Assembly (NCBI GenBank): GCA_015680685.1
Contig: MNCI01035156.1
Coordinates: forward strand, 235,485 to 299,484
Source: Gnetum montanum
Taxonomy: Eukaryota > Streptophyta > Gnetopsida > Gnetales > Gnetaceae
Direction: 5' to 3'
Length of the DNA: 64,000 nt
Shown piece by piece: positions 12,104-23,969 of the stretch (positions are counted from its first letter, which is position 1; each line of letters begins with the position of its first letter). The notes under the pieces are model-generated. The model searched no databases and had not been told where the DNA came from. It worked only from the letters and a program-made list of their open reading frames with translations. The position numbers and the translations under genes were made by a program.

Positions 12104-13005
12104 TGATGAGTGGGGAGTAGACCCTACGCTGAACCATACGAATTACTAAGTGTTCACGTGTGATACGATTGAGTTCCATGGACTTATAGCCTTCTAAGAA
12201 TACTAGTCTCTAGGAAGTGACACTAACCACTGGAATCGTTGTCTTTCCAATTTTACCTGTGAAATCCAAAGGTATGGTTAAGTACAAATAAGGCATATGA
12301 TTTTTATCATTTTTACATTTTATGTTTTAATTTATCTAAGGATAAAGAATAATGAATAGAATAAGATAATTAAATTGCTAGTTTAATCTAACTAGCTACA
12401 CCTAACTAATCCTACCATAAGAATCTATTCCCACTTGTCGTACACATCTTGAACATGCTTAATTCTACTAGGTTACTAAACATTAAGCATTACTGGGATT
12501 ACCAAGCATCAAGCATATGCTCAAAGTGATCATACTTATGTGCTTAAATTACTTAATATAGCTTAATTTAGCCTAATTAATTATTTAATTACTTAAATCA
12601 TTAAAGAAAATTTGATAAAATATTAAATGCATAAATAAATAATTAATATATTTTAAACTATTGCAAGGTTTATCAAAAAGCTCATCTTTATTGCTACACA
12701 CATAGCTTTGCTCAAGTACAACAATGATCAAATAAAGATCTATATACTCTTAACTCCTACCGCTAACACTTAGAAAAATATTCTAGCTTTCAAATGATAA
12801 AAGTACAAGAGCTCAACTACAACTATGATAAGACATGTCATAAATATGGTGGGAGAACATATATTTATAGGTGAAAACAGACACTATGTTGATGGGTCCA
12901 CATCAACACATGAAATCATTCATCGATAGGGCCTAGTCGACGAGGCCTAATCAATGGGTCCTAATCAATGGGGCCTAGTTAATAGAGCCAATTTACGATT
13001 CATCA
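12104..13005 (-). repeat. 5' LTR of element A2 (902 bp)
   Basis: The LTR begins TGATGAATCG on the minus strand at 13,005 and ends CTCATCA at 12,104. A TATAAATA box is at 12,862-12,869 (minus). The U3 (12,890-12,985) has repeats around TCGACGAGGCCTAATCAATGGG, related to but not identical with those of element A. Confidence 0.7.
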
Positions 13006-13450
13006 TAAGACTAGAGCATGAGGATTCCATGAGTTTTGGAGATGAATAATAACAAGAGGTTTGAATTACTAGATATCATGTATCACCCATTCATTTAGTG
13101 GTCAACCATGAGCACACTACTAGTTGTGGTGATAAACTATGAGTTTACCATGAGTTATGGTATATTTACCTTATTTTGAATGTTGATCCATGAGGAAACC
13201 ATTAGTGATAGTTATAATTTTGAGTTAACCATAAGGAAACTAGGATTTGTGGTTGACCCCACAAGATGACCACAAGTCATGATAATGTCATGAAACTTGA
13301 TCATAAGTGAACCATTTTTTGTGGTCTCTAAAACTTGGAAACTAAAATAAGACTAGTCATGATTAACTTTGTGGTCAAATAAGCTTGCAATACCATAACT
13401 AGGCAATGAACCATAGTCAAAGTAATTTATATAAATATCTTTGAAATTAC
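13006..13450. repeat. Flank rich in a CCATGAGTT/AACTCATGG motif
   Basis: No coding frame is seen. Variants of accatgAgTTgtggt and its reverse complement recur irregularly, for example at 13,107, 13,138, 13,148, 13,190, 13,226, 13,270 and 13,358. The same motif fills 15,640-16,110 on the other side of the copia fragment. Confidence 0.45.
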
Positions 13451-13599
13451 AAGTCATAATTTGATGAACTTTATGTGCATCGATTTATCTTGATTTTCTT
13501 TATTGTTTAGAATTCTAAGATTTATTGTACAATGTCTTGGATTGCTATAGAGGCTAAAGAACACTGATGACTTCTCAATTTCAATCCTGGCAATAGAAA

Positions 13600-13978
13600 A
13601 CTTGTAAGTTGATGAAGATTTGATGAGAATAATCATGGAATATGGAATTGCAATAGATGTTTCATAGTTTTGAAATGATGTGAAGATGAGAAAGTTGATA
13701 AATTATGTGAGAATTGCTAAATATAAGAGGGATCAATATGGATTTGATAGAAATTTAGTGGAATATGAACAATTCTAAGAGAAATGGGGCAAATTAGATG
13801 TAGAAATTTGTCCAACAATTTTATTACATTGAAAATCAATATTTACATAATCATATGATCCATGAATTTATACAAAAATAATGAAACCATGATAGGAATC
13901 ATTGAAGAGATAAACCCCACTAAATAAAATGAGGAAATAACTTAATAAATTGAAGAAATTGGACTAAAATATATAACA
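13600..13978 (-). repeat. Probable 3' LTR of the copia fragment
   Basis: On the minus strand a purine-rich tract GATAGGTGGA is followed by TGTTATATAT at 13,978, a typical polypurine-tract/LTR border just after the RNase H frame. A TATA-like TGTATAAATTC lies near 13,865. The lower edge is not resolved; a TTACA end near 13,600 is only a guess. Confidence 0.35.
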
Positions 13979-13989
13979 TCCACCTATCA

Positions 13990-15520
13990 ATCTGAAATAA
14001 TTAAATAAAGATGCTTTCTTCTGTTTTTATCTTCTTTTAAGTGATAATTAAGTGCTTCTTTGAATTTAATTTTTTCTTGTATATCACACTAGTGTGAATA
14101 GTTATTCTTTTAGGATGAGATGCAAGAGCTGATTCTTATTCTTTGATCTTGAAAATTTCAATGTTTTTTTTGAGGTGTTTAGTCCTGTGTAGAAGAAAAT
14201 ATTTTGTTAGCATATCTACATGATGATCTTTTATGTCAACATGAATGAGTTTAATATTTTTCCCATTTACTTATTACTTTATAACATCATATTTTTTAAT
14301 GTGTTTTGACTTCTTATGATGCACATGTTCATTTGACAATTAAATGGTAGCTATGTTGTTATAGAATAATACAATTGGAAGACCAAATTGGAATCCTAGG
14401 TGAGTCATAAGAGTCTTGAGCTAAAGTATGCATTGGATACACTCGACCATGGCTATGAATTTAGCTTCACAAGTTGAGGGACTAATATAAGTTATTTTCT
14501 TTGACTTCCAATATACTGGATTATCCCCATGAAGTATTATACTTCTTGATATTGACTTTCTATCATTATGGTCTCCACCTCAATTAACATCTAAATATGC
14601 ATGATAGTCACTATTTTCGAATATGTAGATCGTGCCATGATCCATTATGCTCTTAAGATAGTTCAAAACATGCATAAGTGCATTGTGGTGGTTCTACCTT
14701 AGTTCTTGCATAAATTGTGATAAATAAGAAGTTAGAAACTCAAGATCTAATCTTGTGTGATAGATAAATCTAAGGGCAGCAATTATACTTCTATATTATA
14801 TTGCATCAACAAGATTTATGTTGTCCTTGTGATCAAGTTTTATGTTGTAAGTAAGAGGAGTTTTGGTGGCTTTTTGTTTTCTGCTAATTTTGTATTTTTT
14901 TAGCATGGAGGTACCATATTTGATTTTAAATTCAATTCCATCCTTACCTTCATCAACTTGTATCCTAAGAAAATATTTTATTTCCACTAAGCCTTTTATT
15001 TCAACTTCACTCTTCATATCATCTTTGAATTCTTCTATTAACTTATTTGAAGATACAAAAACAAGGTCATCTACATAAAGAGAGATGATGATGAAGTCCT
15101 TATTATCATGTTTTTAATATAAAGTTAGTTTAAACATATAAGATGAATATCCTTTTCTCAGCAAGTAGTCATTGATTCTACGAAACCATGCCCTTGGAAC
15201 TTACTTTAATCCATACAAGGCTTTATTTACTTTGCATAACTTGTCTTCTTTTCCTTTAATAACATACCCTTTATGTTCATAGACATAGAATTTCTCACTG
15301 ATATTGCTATTAAGAAATGTTAACTTAACATCCATTTGCTGAAGTTTGAGACTATGATGAGCAACTATAGAGTGGATAAATTTGACTATTTCAAACCTTA
15401 CTACTAGAGAAAATATCTCCTTATAGCCAATGTGTTTCTTTTATTTAAAACCTCTAGCCATATGTCTTGCTTTGAGTTTGATAGTTTTAGCTATTAAGAA
15501 GTCATTAAAGATCAACAAGC
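13990..15520 (-). pseudogene. Ty1/copia reverse transcriptase-RNase H fragment
   Basis: The minus strand encodes the copia RT_2 domain from KLKARHMARGFK (about 15,450) through FLNSNISEKFYV (15,300), ALYGLK (15,225), the active site LYVDDLV (15,063-15,080), then IKGLVEIKYFLRIQV and the thumb in the open piece 14,796-15,017. RNase H follows: YHAYLDVN (14,600), KKITYISPSTCEAKFIAMVEC (14,420-14,500, with the expected acidic EAE/EAEY changed to EAK). Gag, protease and integrase are missing upstream, so this is a 5'-truncated copy. Several stops are present. Confidence 0.8.
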
Positions 15521-15639
15521 AAGTTTATCTAAAAATTTAGTTTGAATCTTCAAGTGGTATAAAGGATCTTCAATCTCAGCCATTTTGGTTGCTGTTGTCA
15601 TAGCTCAAGTATCCACTCCTTCCTCTACTAGGTTGGATC

Positions 15640-16110
15640 AGTTAGTGCTCCCTTGTAACATCGTTTTGTGGTTAATTTTAGCATTCCTTCTACATCATAA
15701 GTTTACCATGACCATTGGTATCCTTAGGGATACACCACAATCCCACCATGAGTTGTGGTGTTGTAGACAAAGCAAAAGCCACTATTTCTACTTATCACAA
15801 CTTCACTATGAGTTGAGGTATTAAAAGATGATTCCACCATGACTTGTCATCTTGAAAATGTTATTGAAAAGGCTAGAGATATAAGTTTAATACCTTTTGT
15901 ATCAACCACCACCTAACCATGACTTATGGTTGGGACAACCATGATCACAACATGACTTGTGGTCTCCTTCCATGAGTGCTCCATGATTCATGATCCTTAT
16001 CCTTAGTTTTGAAACACACCATGACCTGTGATTCCAATCCATGAGTAGACCATGATCCTTGGTTTGTAATACCATGAGTTCATTAGTACTTGTGGTCTTA
16101 GTCATGGTTA
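15640..16110. repeat. Flank rich in CCATGACTTGTGG motif
   Basis: Variants occur at about 15,705, 15,747, 15,805, 15,836, 15,916, 15,951, 15,971, 16,018, 16,048 and 16,075. Spacing is irregular (20-50 bases), so it is not a clean tandem array. No protein frame is convincing. Together with 13,006-13,450 it brackets the copia fragment. Confidence 0.45.
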
Positions 16111-18160
16111 ATTTTTTGGCCAAATTTTGAACAAAGAAAAACAATCTCAAATAGAAAAAAGGGATATTATTCCACTACCACCATTGACATGGTGGTGCAC
16201 TCCATGTTTTCTTCTACTATGCTTCTTCATTCCTCTTAGTTTCTTTATAGGATTTGTACTTTTTTCATTTGGTTTTCCCAATTTTTTAAAAATAGGATTA
16301 GGGTTTGTTCTTTTATTGTTATCCATTCTTAATGAGAAATGTAGTGCTTATCCTTGATTTTCAATTATCTTAAGCATCATGGTATTGTTGTAGTTGATTA
16401 AACAACATTAAATGTGATTTTATTTTGCAATTTCACATAAATTAAAATTTTCCTCATTTATAAGAGTAAACTTTATTTTTTTCATCCGTATTATGAACTA
16501 AGATTATTTACTCTTTTTAGAAGAATGCTGAAACAACCACTAACAAGTAATTCATTCATGAATTGACTATTACAATTATAGCAATTTTGTTCTACTAAAT
16601 TTTGTACATGAAGTTGGAGATAGGAAAAAAAATAACATTTTGTTGAAAGAACTCTAAAAAATGATAATTTCTCTTCTTATTGTATCTCCATGAACAGTAA
16701 CATCCCAAAATATCTCTTTTTTAGAGGAACACTTGCTTAATCACTTGAGAAAAAAAAAATTACTAGCATAAGTGAAATAAGATTGAATTGTAAAATCTAA
16801 TGTTATTGCTTGTACTCTCTACCAGTTAAAATTTTGTAGAGGAAGAATTCTCTTGATTGTCACTTTCATGAAAGAAATTGATACATGTACAATTCAATAA
16901 AGTATCTCTATAAAGCTAGAAATTGAGACTACAATCTCTAAAATTTTCCAACAACATGACTTAATTTTTAGTAATTTATTTTTGATATATTATACATCTT
17001 ACTAGTAAGTTATCTCCAATTTTATTATTTAATTATCGATAGTTGATTGTCCATAAATTTTAGTGGCTTTGTCACTTGCTTTTATGATTCATGAGGTATA
17101 ACTAACACTAAATATGATTTATTAAACAAGTTCTAATTCCATTTTGTGTGTTTTCATGATGTTCAATAGTTATGATATGTTAGAGAAAATTTTTTAAGTC
17201 TTAGAACATTCTCTGATTATGTTATATATAATGCAACATAACCACAAAAGGTTATCAACCTATTTAAATTTTCTTTTACATTGGCTGCTATTATTTAAGT
17301 TTTATACAATCATGGATCTTATAAAAATCATGGAAACTAGTACAAGGAATCTTTCACATGAATACATGTTCTTAGAACAAAATAGAATTTGTTACAAAAT
17401 TATTGAAATTCATTTGTTAATTAAGGTTTTTTTACTGTATTTTGTTTTAAATTTGATATAATTTTATGATTTGCAACTATTACCATTGTGTGTGAATGTA
17501 ATATTAAAAAAAATTGGAGTCATTAGAAATGTTTTCTTCTTAGAAACTAAAGAAAATGGTAATCTATCATTGGATGATAATGGAATCATGTTACAATAAG
17601 AATAGTACTTTACAAGCTACCATACATGGGTAGATTTCACCTCTAATGCATATGATATTGTAGATGTTGTACAAGTTTCATGTGGTAAAGAGCAAGCTAT
17701 CAAGAAATGAAGGTGAAAAAATAGTAAAATTACCTAATTCTGCATGTTCAAAAATATGATAAGAAAGAGAATATCACAAATTATTTTCCTAAGGTATTGT
17801 TGCCCTTCAAATTTATACAATTGTTTCTAGTGAAAACATCCAAAGCCAAAAGTTTTAATAATGTAATTTTACCCATGTGGAAATGGGGTAATAATATTGA
17901 TGTTCCATTTAATATCCTAATGATAATCATGTGTATGATCAAAAGACAAACAAGGTCATGGTATCTACATGATACCAAATAGTGTCTTAGTTTTCTAATT
18001 ATTATGAAAAAATTATTGTACAAAAAATTGTATATGATTTCTAGCCAACTTTAAGAAATAGTAAAGTTGAATCTAAAAAGCATTTTTAAGAGTACATCAG
18101 TATCAAAGAGAGATGAGAAATCATGTTTTTTAAAAGATGATGATAGATAGTATCTATAGG
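16111..18160. other. AT-rich region without a recognised gene
   Basis: Both strands were read. Only short frames interrupted by stops are present (for example 16,127-16,357 and 17,219-17,461), without family motifs. No LTR ends or repeats stand out. It could be the old target sequence into which the retroelements inserted. Confidence 0.4.
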
Positions 18161-18162
18161 AT

Positions 18163-18540
18163 GTGTGCCAACATGAAAAAGGCCATCACCAATATATCAC
18201 TAATAAGTTGGAAAATGTGATTGACATATTGAACAATTATTGCCAAAATAATGCAACACTATGGAATGTTATGAAGGAGCTCAAGTCAAATAATTACCAT
18301 TTGTTAGAAGAAAATATTCAATTGAAGGATAAAATAGAGAATTTGTTTATTGAAGAGAAAAGTTGCATTCAAAAGTTAATTCAATAGAATAAGAAATTGG
18401 GCAATTAAATTATCATGCTAAATAAGGAAATTGACTTATTAAAAAATGTAGTAGTAATTGACAATGATGGATGCAAGGATATTGACCCTACACAAGTAAG
18501 ATTATCAAAGGCTTTTACAATGGCATAATAGTTTTCACAT
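18163..18540 (+). pseudogene. Unrecognised frame with coiled-coil character
   Basis: The frame 18,163-18,387 reads KLENVIDILNNYCQNN, then MKELKSNNYHLLEENIQLK and IENLFIEEKSCIQKLIQ, with leucine/isoleucine spacing of a coiled coil. After one stop it continues as NKEIDLLKNVVVIDNDG to about 18,540. It is not assigned to a family. It may be part of a decayed retroelement or host gene; the coding status is uncertain. Confidence 0.3.
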
Positions 18541-18894
18541 TTTCTATTTTGTTTATTGTTTTTCTGGATTGTAAATCTTCCCCCTAAGATCTATATTATA
18601 TCTATTTCAAATAAATTTTTCTAATCTCTCAATACTTATGATTGCAAGAAGATTATTTGTTTTAGTTAAATCAGATAACAAACAACAATTGATCCAATAG
18701 AAGTAGTGTATGAATATAGAAATAAATAAAAAAAATTATCTAGAATATATTCTAATAATATGAACATATTGTTTTTGGTGCATGTTATTTTTTTGTCACA
18801 TGTTATTCTAATGATTTTATTCTCTCTAGAATTAGTGAAAATAATCTTGATTGATATGATGACTCATTTTTTAATCAAAATTCCCTTTTGTAGT

Positions 18895-19207
18895 TGATAC
18901 CACCTGTGTAGACTACGACACCCCAATTGATCAATCATATGGAAAAATTATTAAAGTGATGTAATTTCCTTCCATTGACATGCTTGATAGTAAATAGCTT
19001 ATGAGAAAATCATTTGGCATAGTCTACATCAAGATGGATGGAAATAATGACTTGATGATGATATCAGTGATGTGTACATCATGTACTTTAAAGAACTTTA
19101 GAACTCCAGCAATGCCTATGAAGCATATACCAATCCAAAATGTTTCATTTCCAATAGCATGTTTCAAGCATTTGCAAAGCTCTTTAGAGTTAGAGGTAGC
19201 TGGGTAA
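18895..19207 (+). pseudogene. Unrecognised frame left of element C
   Basis: From about 18,895 the frame reads VVDTTCVDYDTPIDQSYGK, passes two stops, and then stays open at 19,001-19,207 (SFGIVYIKMDGNNDLM, RTPAMPMKHIPIQNVSF). No family is recognised. It lies 180 bases left of the point where element C split the host sequence; the Ulp1-like frame on the right side of C (51,707) may belong to the same old gene, but this is not shown. Confidence 0.25.
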
Positions 19208-19383
19208 GAATAACTAGTAGAGAAATAAAGCAAAAAAAGTTATAAAAAGACATGTTGTAATATTAAAAGTGGTATATTAGTTGAAGAAGAGCTTATGATT
19301 TGGTGGTAGAAAAGAATTTGATAAAATAGGTTAAAGAAACAACTTATTAGAAGAGTTTCTTCAAGCTAGATAATCATTATTTT

Positions 19384-19388
19384 GCCAT
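19384..19388. repeat. Target-site duplication of element C, left copy
   Basis: GCCAT directly precedes the TGATGAGC start of the 5' LTR. The right copy is at 51,706-51,710. Confidence 0.8.
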
Positions 19389-19400
19389 TGATGAGCTGCA

Positions 19401-19418
19401 ATATCGTGGCCACGATAT
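19401..19418. promoter_or_regulatory. Palindrome in the U3 of element C
   Basis: ATATCGTGGCCACGATAT is a perfect 18-base inverted repeat. CCACGATAT is present once more at 19,424-19,432. B has a related GATATCGTGGCC in its LTR. It may be a transcription-factor site or a hairpin; this is inference. Confidence 0.4.
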
Positions 19419-19465
19419 CATGTCCACGATATTGGACATCTGATGTCGAAACCTATCTCATTGTC

Positions 19466-19473
19466 TATAAATA
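19466..19473 (+). promoter_or_regulatory. TATA box of the 5' LTR of element C
   Basis: TATAAATA followed by AGAGG, the same context as in the 3' LTR (50,960-50,967) and in B (31,162-31,169, minus). Confidence 0.55.
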
Positions 19474-20212
19474 AGAGGTGAGCACACTTGGTTTTGGCAT
19501 TAGTCAATTAGTTTTCTTAATCCCTTACCCAAACTTTTACAGTTTTCCCTTTTCAGAGTTAGAATTATTCCTGAGTGCCTGCAGTAGGAGTCATAAAGTG
19601 AATGGATCTTTATTTGAGCATTATGTACCTGAGCACACCTTGTGTCCAAAAATCAAGATAAACTTTGTGATAAAATTTTCAACATTTAGAATAGCTTAGT
19701 TATTACATTTAATGCTATTTATAGTTATTTAATGCTTCCATTAGTTAATTGATGTTAATTTTATTGATTCATTAATTTTCACAAGTAAGTACACTTAGTA
19801 TGACCACTTCGAGCATACATGGAATGCTTGGTAACCTAGTAACGATTAGCATTTGTTAATCTCAGTAGTGCTACACTAGTTCAGGATGTGTACGACAAGT
19901 GGGAATGGATGCTATTTTTAGGACTAGCTAGAACATAGTTGATTAGTTAAACTAAATTAGTTACTTAATTATTTCATTTCTCCCTCTTAAGCACCAGGAC
20001 CATAAAACATAAAAAATCTTAAAAAACACATACCTTAGGTTTACTTAACCATACAATTGTGCCATATAAGTAAGCTTGGGAACACAATGATTGACTAACC
20101 CATCCTTGTTCTATGAAGGCACATAAGCACTTAGTCGTTGGAATTTGACTGGATTGTGTGTGAACGCTTGTATTTTTATGGTTGAGTGTAGGGGTGTTTC
20201 GCCGCTCATCAT

Positions 20213-20230
20213 TAGCACCATTGTCAAGGA
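20213..20230 (+). promoter_or_regulatory. Primer binding site of element C (tRNA-Asp type)
   Basis: TAGCACCATTGTCAAGGA lies one base after the LTR. It differs from TGGCGCCGTTGCCGGGGA at six positions, all transitions. Confidence 0.7.
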
Positions 20231-20346
20231 CTTTGTTGTTTGTGTGCTAATTAGAACTTAGGAATCTTCCCATTGTTAGAATGAACCCTTAGGGTTGGTT
20301 ATTTTACAATCATTAAGAAACAATATTGCACACTAAATAAACAATC

Positions 20347-22128
20347 ATGTCTCCTTCTTCTTACGAGAGTGCTTCACCGCCTAGGTCTAACATAGTGAAC
20401 AATTAGAGGTGTAGTGCACATGATGTTGATCCACCAGTGCCCCAATAGTTTCTCTTGGTATATGCTCATCCCGATGAGTATGTACCAGATTTTACCTTTA
20501 TCCTCCACCAGGATGAACAACTACGTTGGTGTGATTTAGAGGATAACATAGTGTAACCTCCTAACTACTCAATCCCAAGCATGCTTCTTTGTGCTCTCAC
20601 ACAAATTGTTATGCAACACTTACAGATGGAGTACGTTGTGCATGAGTAAGATTTGAGAGACTATCAACCCATGGAGGCACAATGTCAAAGGGACCTACAA
20701 CAGGATAGACATTACAAATCTATGAAGGGGAAGTGGTCTTAGGATGTCCCATATGTCCTAAGTGAAAATGAGGATGGTGAACCTACCTTAGGAGGTTTTC
20801 CACAAAAGGATGTTTCTCTTGTTGACTTTGGCCAAGGGATTGTGTATCAAAATCTTCATTCAACTATCCATAACTCAGATTCTAGTATCGATGGACACAA
20901 AGGATCTGAAAAAGGAACAGGAATGCATGACAAAGATGGACATTGGGATGGTAACCGTGACCAAGGCCCCAAATACCAAAGAGAAGATAGTAGGCACCAT
21001 CATTGTACCAGTTCTTTTTCCTCTTCATCTTAATCATCTCGTTCACCCTCTCCTTCAGGATATTGAAGAGATCTTTGTATTTGAAGAGAAGGAAGACTAT
21101 CTGAGCTTAGAGCCCATCAACTACAAAGATTGTTGGAGCAAGATGATAAAGAGGAAGATGAGTTAAGGAAAAGGGAGAGTGTGGAGGGATACGATAGAGA
21201 TCCTTCCATTCAAAAGAAGGAAGTTAAATTTTATGAGGATGAAGAAGAGTCACCACTTGAAAAGATGGTGAATAGGAAATCTTTGTCCATTCAAAAGTTT
21301 TCATCAAAAGTATCAGCAAAGGTAGATCAAATGTGGAACTCCCTAGATGATAAATTTCAAACCATTCTAAAAATAGTAGAGGAGTCCAGAGAGTAGGGTA
21401 GTGACCGAGAGAGGAGAGAAAAGAAGGAAGCTGAATATGCATGTAATAAAGGTAAGGGTAAAGTTGCCATCATTGAAGAGGTTGTGAATTTAGACACAGA
21501 TAATGATGGTGGATGTGATATATGCCAATATCACCATTCTAAGGGATGTTGCCTAGTAGTCTGACATCTAGAGGAGTTTGGGGTATATGCACTAAATTCA
21601 TGATTGAATAAACAACAAGCACCCCAAAGGTTACCTTATCCTGAAGGTAACCTAAGGCAGCTCCACCAACCTTTGACGTATTATTCGAGTGGAGCTCCAT
21701 CACAACTAAATGAACAGTATTAATAGTGGCAACACCCACAATCATGGGGAATGCCATTACCATGACAACAATATCCTTATTGTCAACTTGACCCATACGA
21801 ATACTACGTGCAACAATCGATCTCTCCACGTGACTCTACTAGTCATGTCACTCCTCAACCTCACTATCAAACCCATGAATACTATAGAACTCTTTCTCCT
21901 ATGGGTGATATTCCACAAATGTATTATCCTTCTCATCTGGCTACACCTCTTCTATCCTTAGCTCTATTACTACCTGCTCCAACTATGCAAGGTGAGCTCC
22001 CTACCCAACCACAACAATGCAATGCAACAAGGGCTATCAATCCTCAACCTACTATTGGTTAAGAAAATCGTGCAAAGAAGAGACCTTTCTTTAGAACCAA
22101 GAGTCCAACTAAGTCCTTAGAACCACAA
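20347..22128 (+). pseudogene. Element C gag, core domain deleted
   Basis: The start ATG at 20,347 gives MSPSSYESASPPRS, matching the gag start of B. The conserved N-terminal stretch YAHPDEYVPDFTFILHQDE (about 20,460-20,520) is shared with B. A histidine/serine-rich part follows (20,980-21,060). The sequence then jumps to GRLSELRAHQLQRLLEQ (21,090-21,145), so about 650 bases that hold the Retrotrans_gag core in B are absent. Then come RKRESVEGYDRDPSIQKK, a KVSAKVDQMWNSLDDKFQ segment and a proline/tyrosine-rich C-terminal part. Several TAG and TAA stops interrupt it. It could not form a capsid. Confidence 0.75.
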
Positions 22129-22670
22129 GTGGCTAATTCTTTGAATGTGTCACCACCATTCGAATCTTTGGAGCTTCCTTCAAACCAAAAACTATGCCCA
22201 ATGCATACAATCATGTTAACTCATGTTGTCACCAATTGGATTAAAGATGCCCATCTTCCTAGGAAATTCTCTAACATTGGAAGCCCTCTTATATATTTAC
22301 AAATCATTGGAAATGAGCCATGTAAAGCTTTTTTGGATTTAGGTTCTGGTGTCAAATTAATCTCTAAAGAAATGTACAAAGCCTGGAACCTACCTTCACT
22401 AAGAAAGAGTAACATTCATTTAGAGTTGGCCGACCAGTCCATCACTATCCCATTAGGACTAGTGGAGGACATTGTTATCACGGTTTGTGGGTGCTCATAT
22501 CGAGTTGATTTCCTAGTGATTCAAGTCAAAAAATATAAGGGGGACTTCCCAATAATAATGGAAAATGCATGGCTAAGCATGATCTTTCCCTAGAAATATC
22601 AAAGAAAAATACATTCGGAAAGATGAAGAAGAAGAAAGTTCCATGCATGACATATAGTGACACAGGGTGT
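22129..22670 (+). pseudogene. Element C aspartic protease
   Basis: The frame 22,129-22,593 stays open. It contains MLTHVVTNWIKDAHLPRKF, then PLIYLQIIGNEPCKAFLDLGSGVKLIS with the DLGS active-site loop (about 22,330-22,365), then SITIPLGLVEDIVITV, VDFLVIQVK and DFPIIMENAW (normally IIMGRPWL). The DLG-type active site is usual for Athila-group proteases. After 22,593 the frame shifts (YSDTG at about 22,655). Confidence 0.75.
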
Positions 22671-22899
22671 AATTGTGTGCAGAAATCCTGGTTTGTACAA
22701 TGTTTAACATTGATTTCATGAAACTAGTGTGCACAAGTAACTAACATACAAAGATGCCTATATGTAGTAGCCACAAGATAGGAAGGCATCGAATGGCTGA
22801 TAGATGACCAAGGAAGTAATTCAACTATATGCATAGAATCAACTTAGAGTTGACTTGCACTTAGATCGATAGCATAGACACATTAGAGCAAGTCCATTG

Positions 22900-23675
22900 C
22901 CACCTTCCAAGTTCAGACATCAAAAATATCAACTGGGGAAAGTTGGAAATCCTTAACAACTTTAAGGAAGAGCCCCTTGAGTTAAAACTATTTCCCACTG
23001 GTATGGAATACACATTTCTCAAGAATGAAAAACTAGTAATTATTAACGCTAAGCTCGCTCCTCAACAAAAAGAAAGACTACTAGAAGTGGTAAGCAATTA
23101 GTTGAAGGCCTTCGCTTGGTCATATCTCAAATTAATTGAAATAGATCCTAGGATATGCCAACATAGAATTTACATTGACCCCTCCATGAAGCCTCGACGA
23201 CAACTGCAAAGGCAACTAAACCCAAAGCTTAAGAAAGTGGTTAAAAAAGAAATTGAATAGCTTCTAAAAGCTAAGTTCATCTACTACATTGTTGACAGTG
23301 CATGGGTTAATCCATTAGTCATTGTGCAAAAAAATGGAGACAAATGGAGGATGTGTATAGAGTTTAGGCTACTAAATATGGCAACCTTTAAAGACCATTT
23401 TCCATTGCCATTTGTTGACCAAGTCTTAGATAACATTACAGGGCATTCCTACTATAGTTTTTTGGATGGCTACAGTGGATACAATAAAATTCAAATAGCC
23501 CCAAAAGACCAATCCAAGACTACATTCACAAGTCCTTGGGGGACATTTGCATACAGAAAAATGTCATTTGGCTTGTGAAATGCCCCTGCAACATTTCAAC
23601 GTTTGGTTCTAAGCATATTTTAGTAGCAAATAGGAAATGGTGTGGAGGTCTTTATGGATGATTTCTTCACCTACG
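22900..23675 (+). pseudogene. Element C reverse transcriptase, N-terminal part
   Basis: The frame runs from INWGKLEILNNFKEEPLELK (22,935) through WSYLKLIEIDPRICQHRIY, VNPLVIVQKNGDKWRMCIEF, PLPFVDQVLDNI, FLDGYSGYNKIQIAP and SPWGTFAYRKMSFGL, to NGVEVFMDDFFTY (23,637-23,675), where the FMDD active site is intact. It then stops because element D is inserted exactly after the codon for Tyr. The frame resumes after D at 46,777. Stops are at the positions of Gln or Trp codons in relatives. Confidence 0.85.
23671..23675. repeat. Target-site duplication of element D, left copy
   Basis: CTACG precedes the TGAAACACC start of the LTR of D. The right copy at 46,772-46,776 reads CTATA, which differs by two transitions at the CpG. 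Confidence 0.55.
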
Positions 23676-23969
23676 TGAAACACCATAAAATTTTAGGATC
23701 CTCATGCTTTAACAGAGTCTTGGAATTTAGGCAAGGACTTCCACAAGTGCAGCGTCATGATGGTTCGGCAGGAAAATGTAGGCATTGAGGATGGACTATC
23801 TAGTCTAGCAAGTTTTCTATCTCTAGAGCTGGTAGGCCCATTGGACTCTCCAAACTTCCCAATTAGACAATTGACCTGGTGTATAGTCTACCTAGAGACC
23901 ATGCTAGGAGTTGTCGAAAGTGTTCAATATGAGCAAAACAGTTCAGCAAGTTTTCTAGTGAAGAAGTCT

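Larger units (their letters stand above)
9258..13005 (-). mobile_element. Element A2: 5' part of an Athila-type element, interrupted by A
   Basis: Only the 5' LTR, primer site, gag and the beginning of the protease remain, all on the minus strand. The protease sequence stops exactly where the LTR of element A begins (9,257/9,258). This fits insertion of A into A2; the rest of A2 would then lie left of the window. A2 is more decayed than B. The base 5-mer taaga follows the LTR at 13,006-13,010 and may be its target duplication. Confidence 0.7.
19389..20211 (+). repeat. 5' LTR of element C (823 bp)
   Basis: Begins TGATGAGCTG and ends GCTCATCA. U3 carries an 18-base perfect palindrome (19,401-19,418) and a TATAAATA box (19,466-19,473). 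The R-U5 part is homologous to the 3' LTR at 50,864-51,705 and to the LTRs of A, A2 and B. Confidence 0.85.

Noticed and set aside
17781-18023. Frames of 60-80 codons on both strands
   Set aside because: AT-rich, mutually overlapping, and without any motif.
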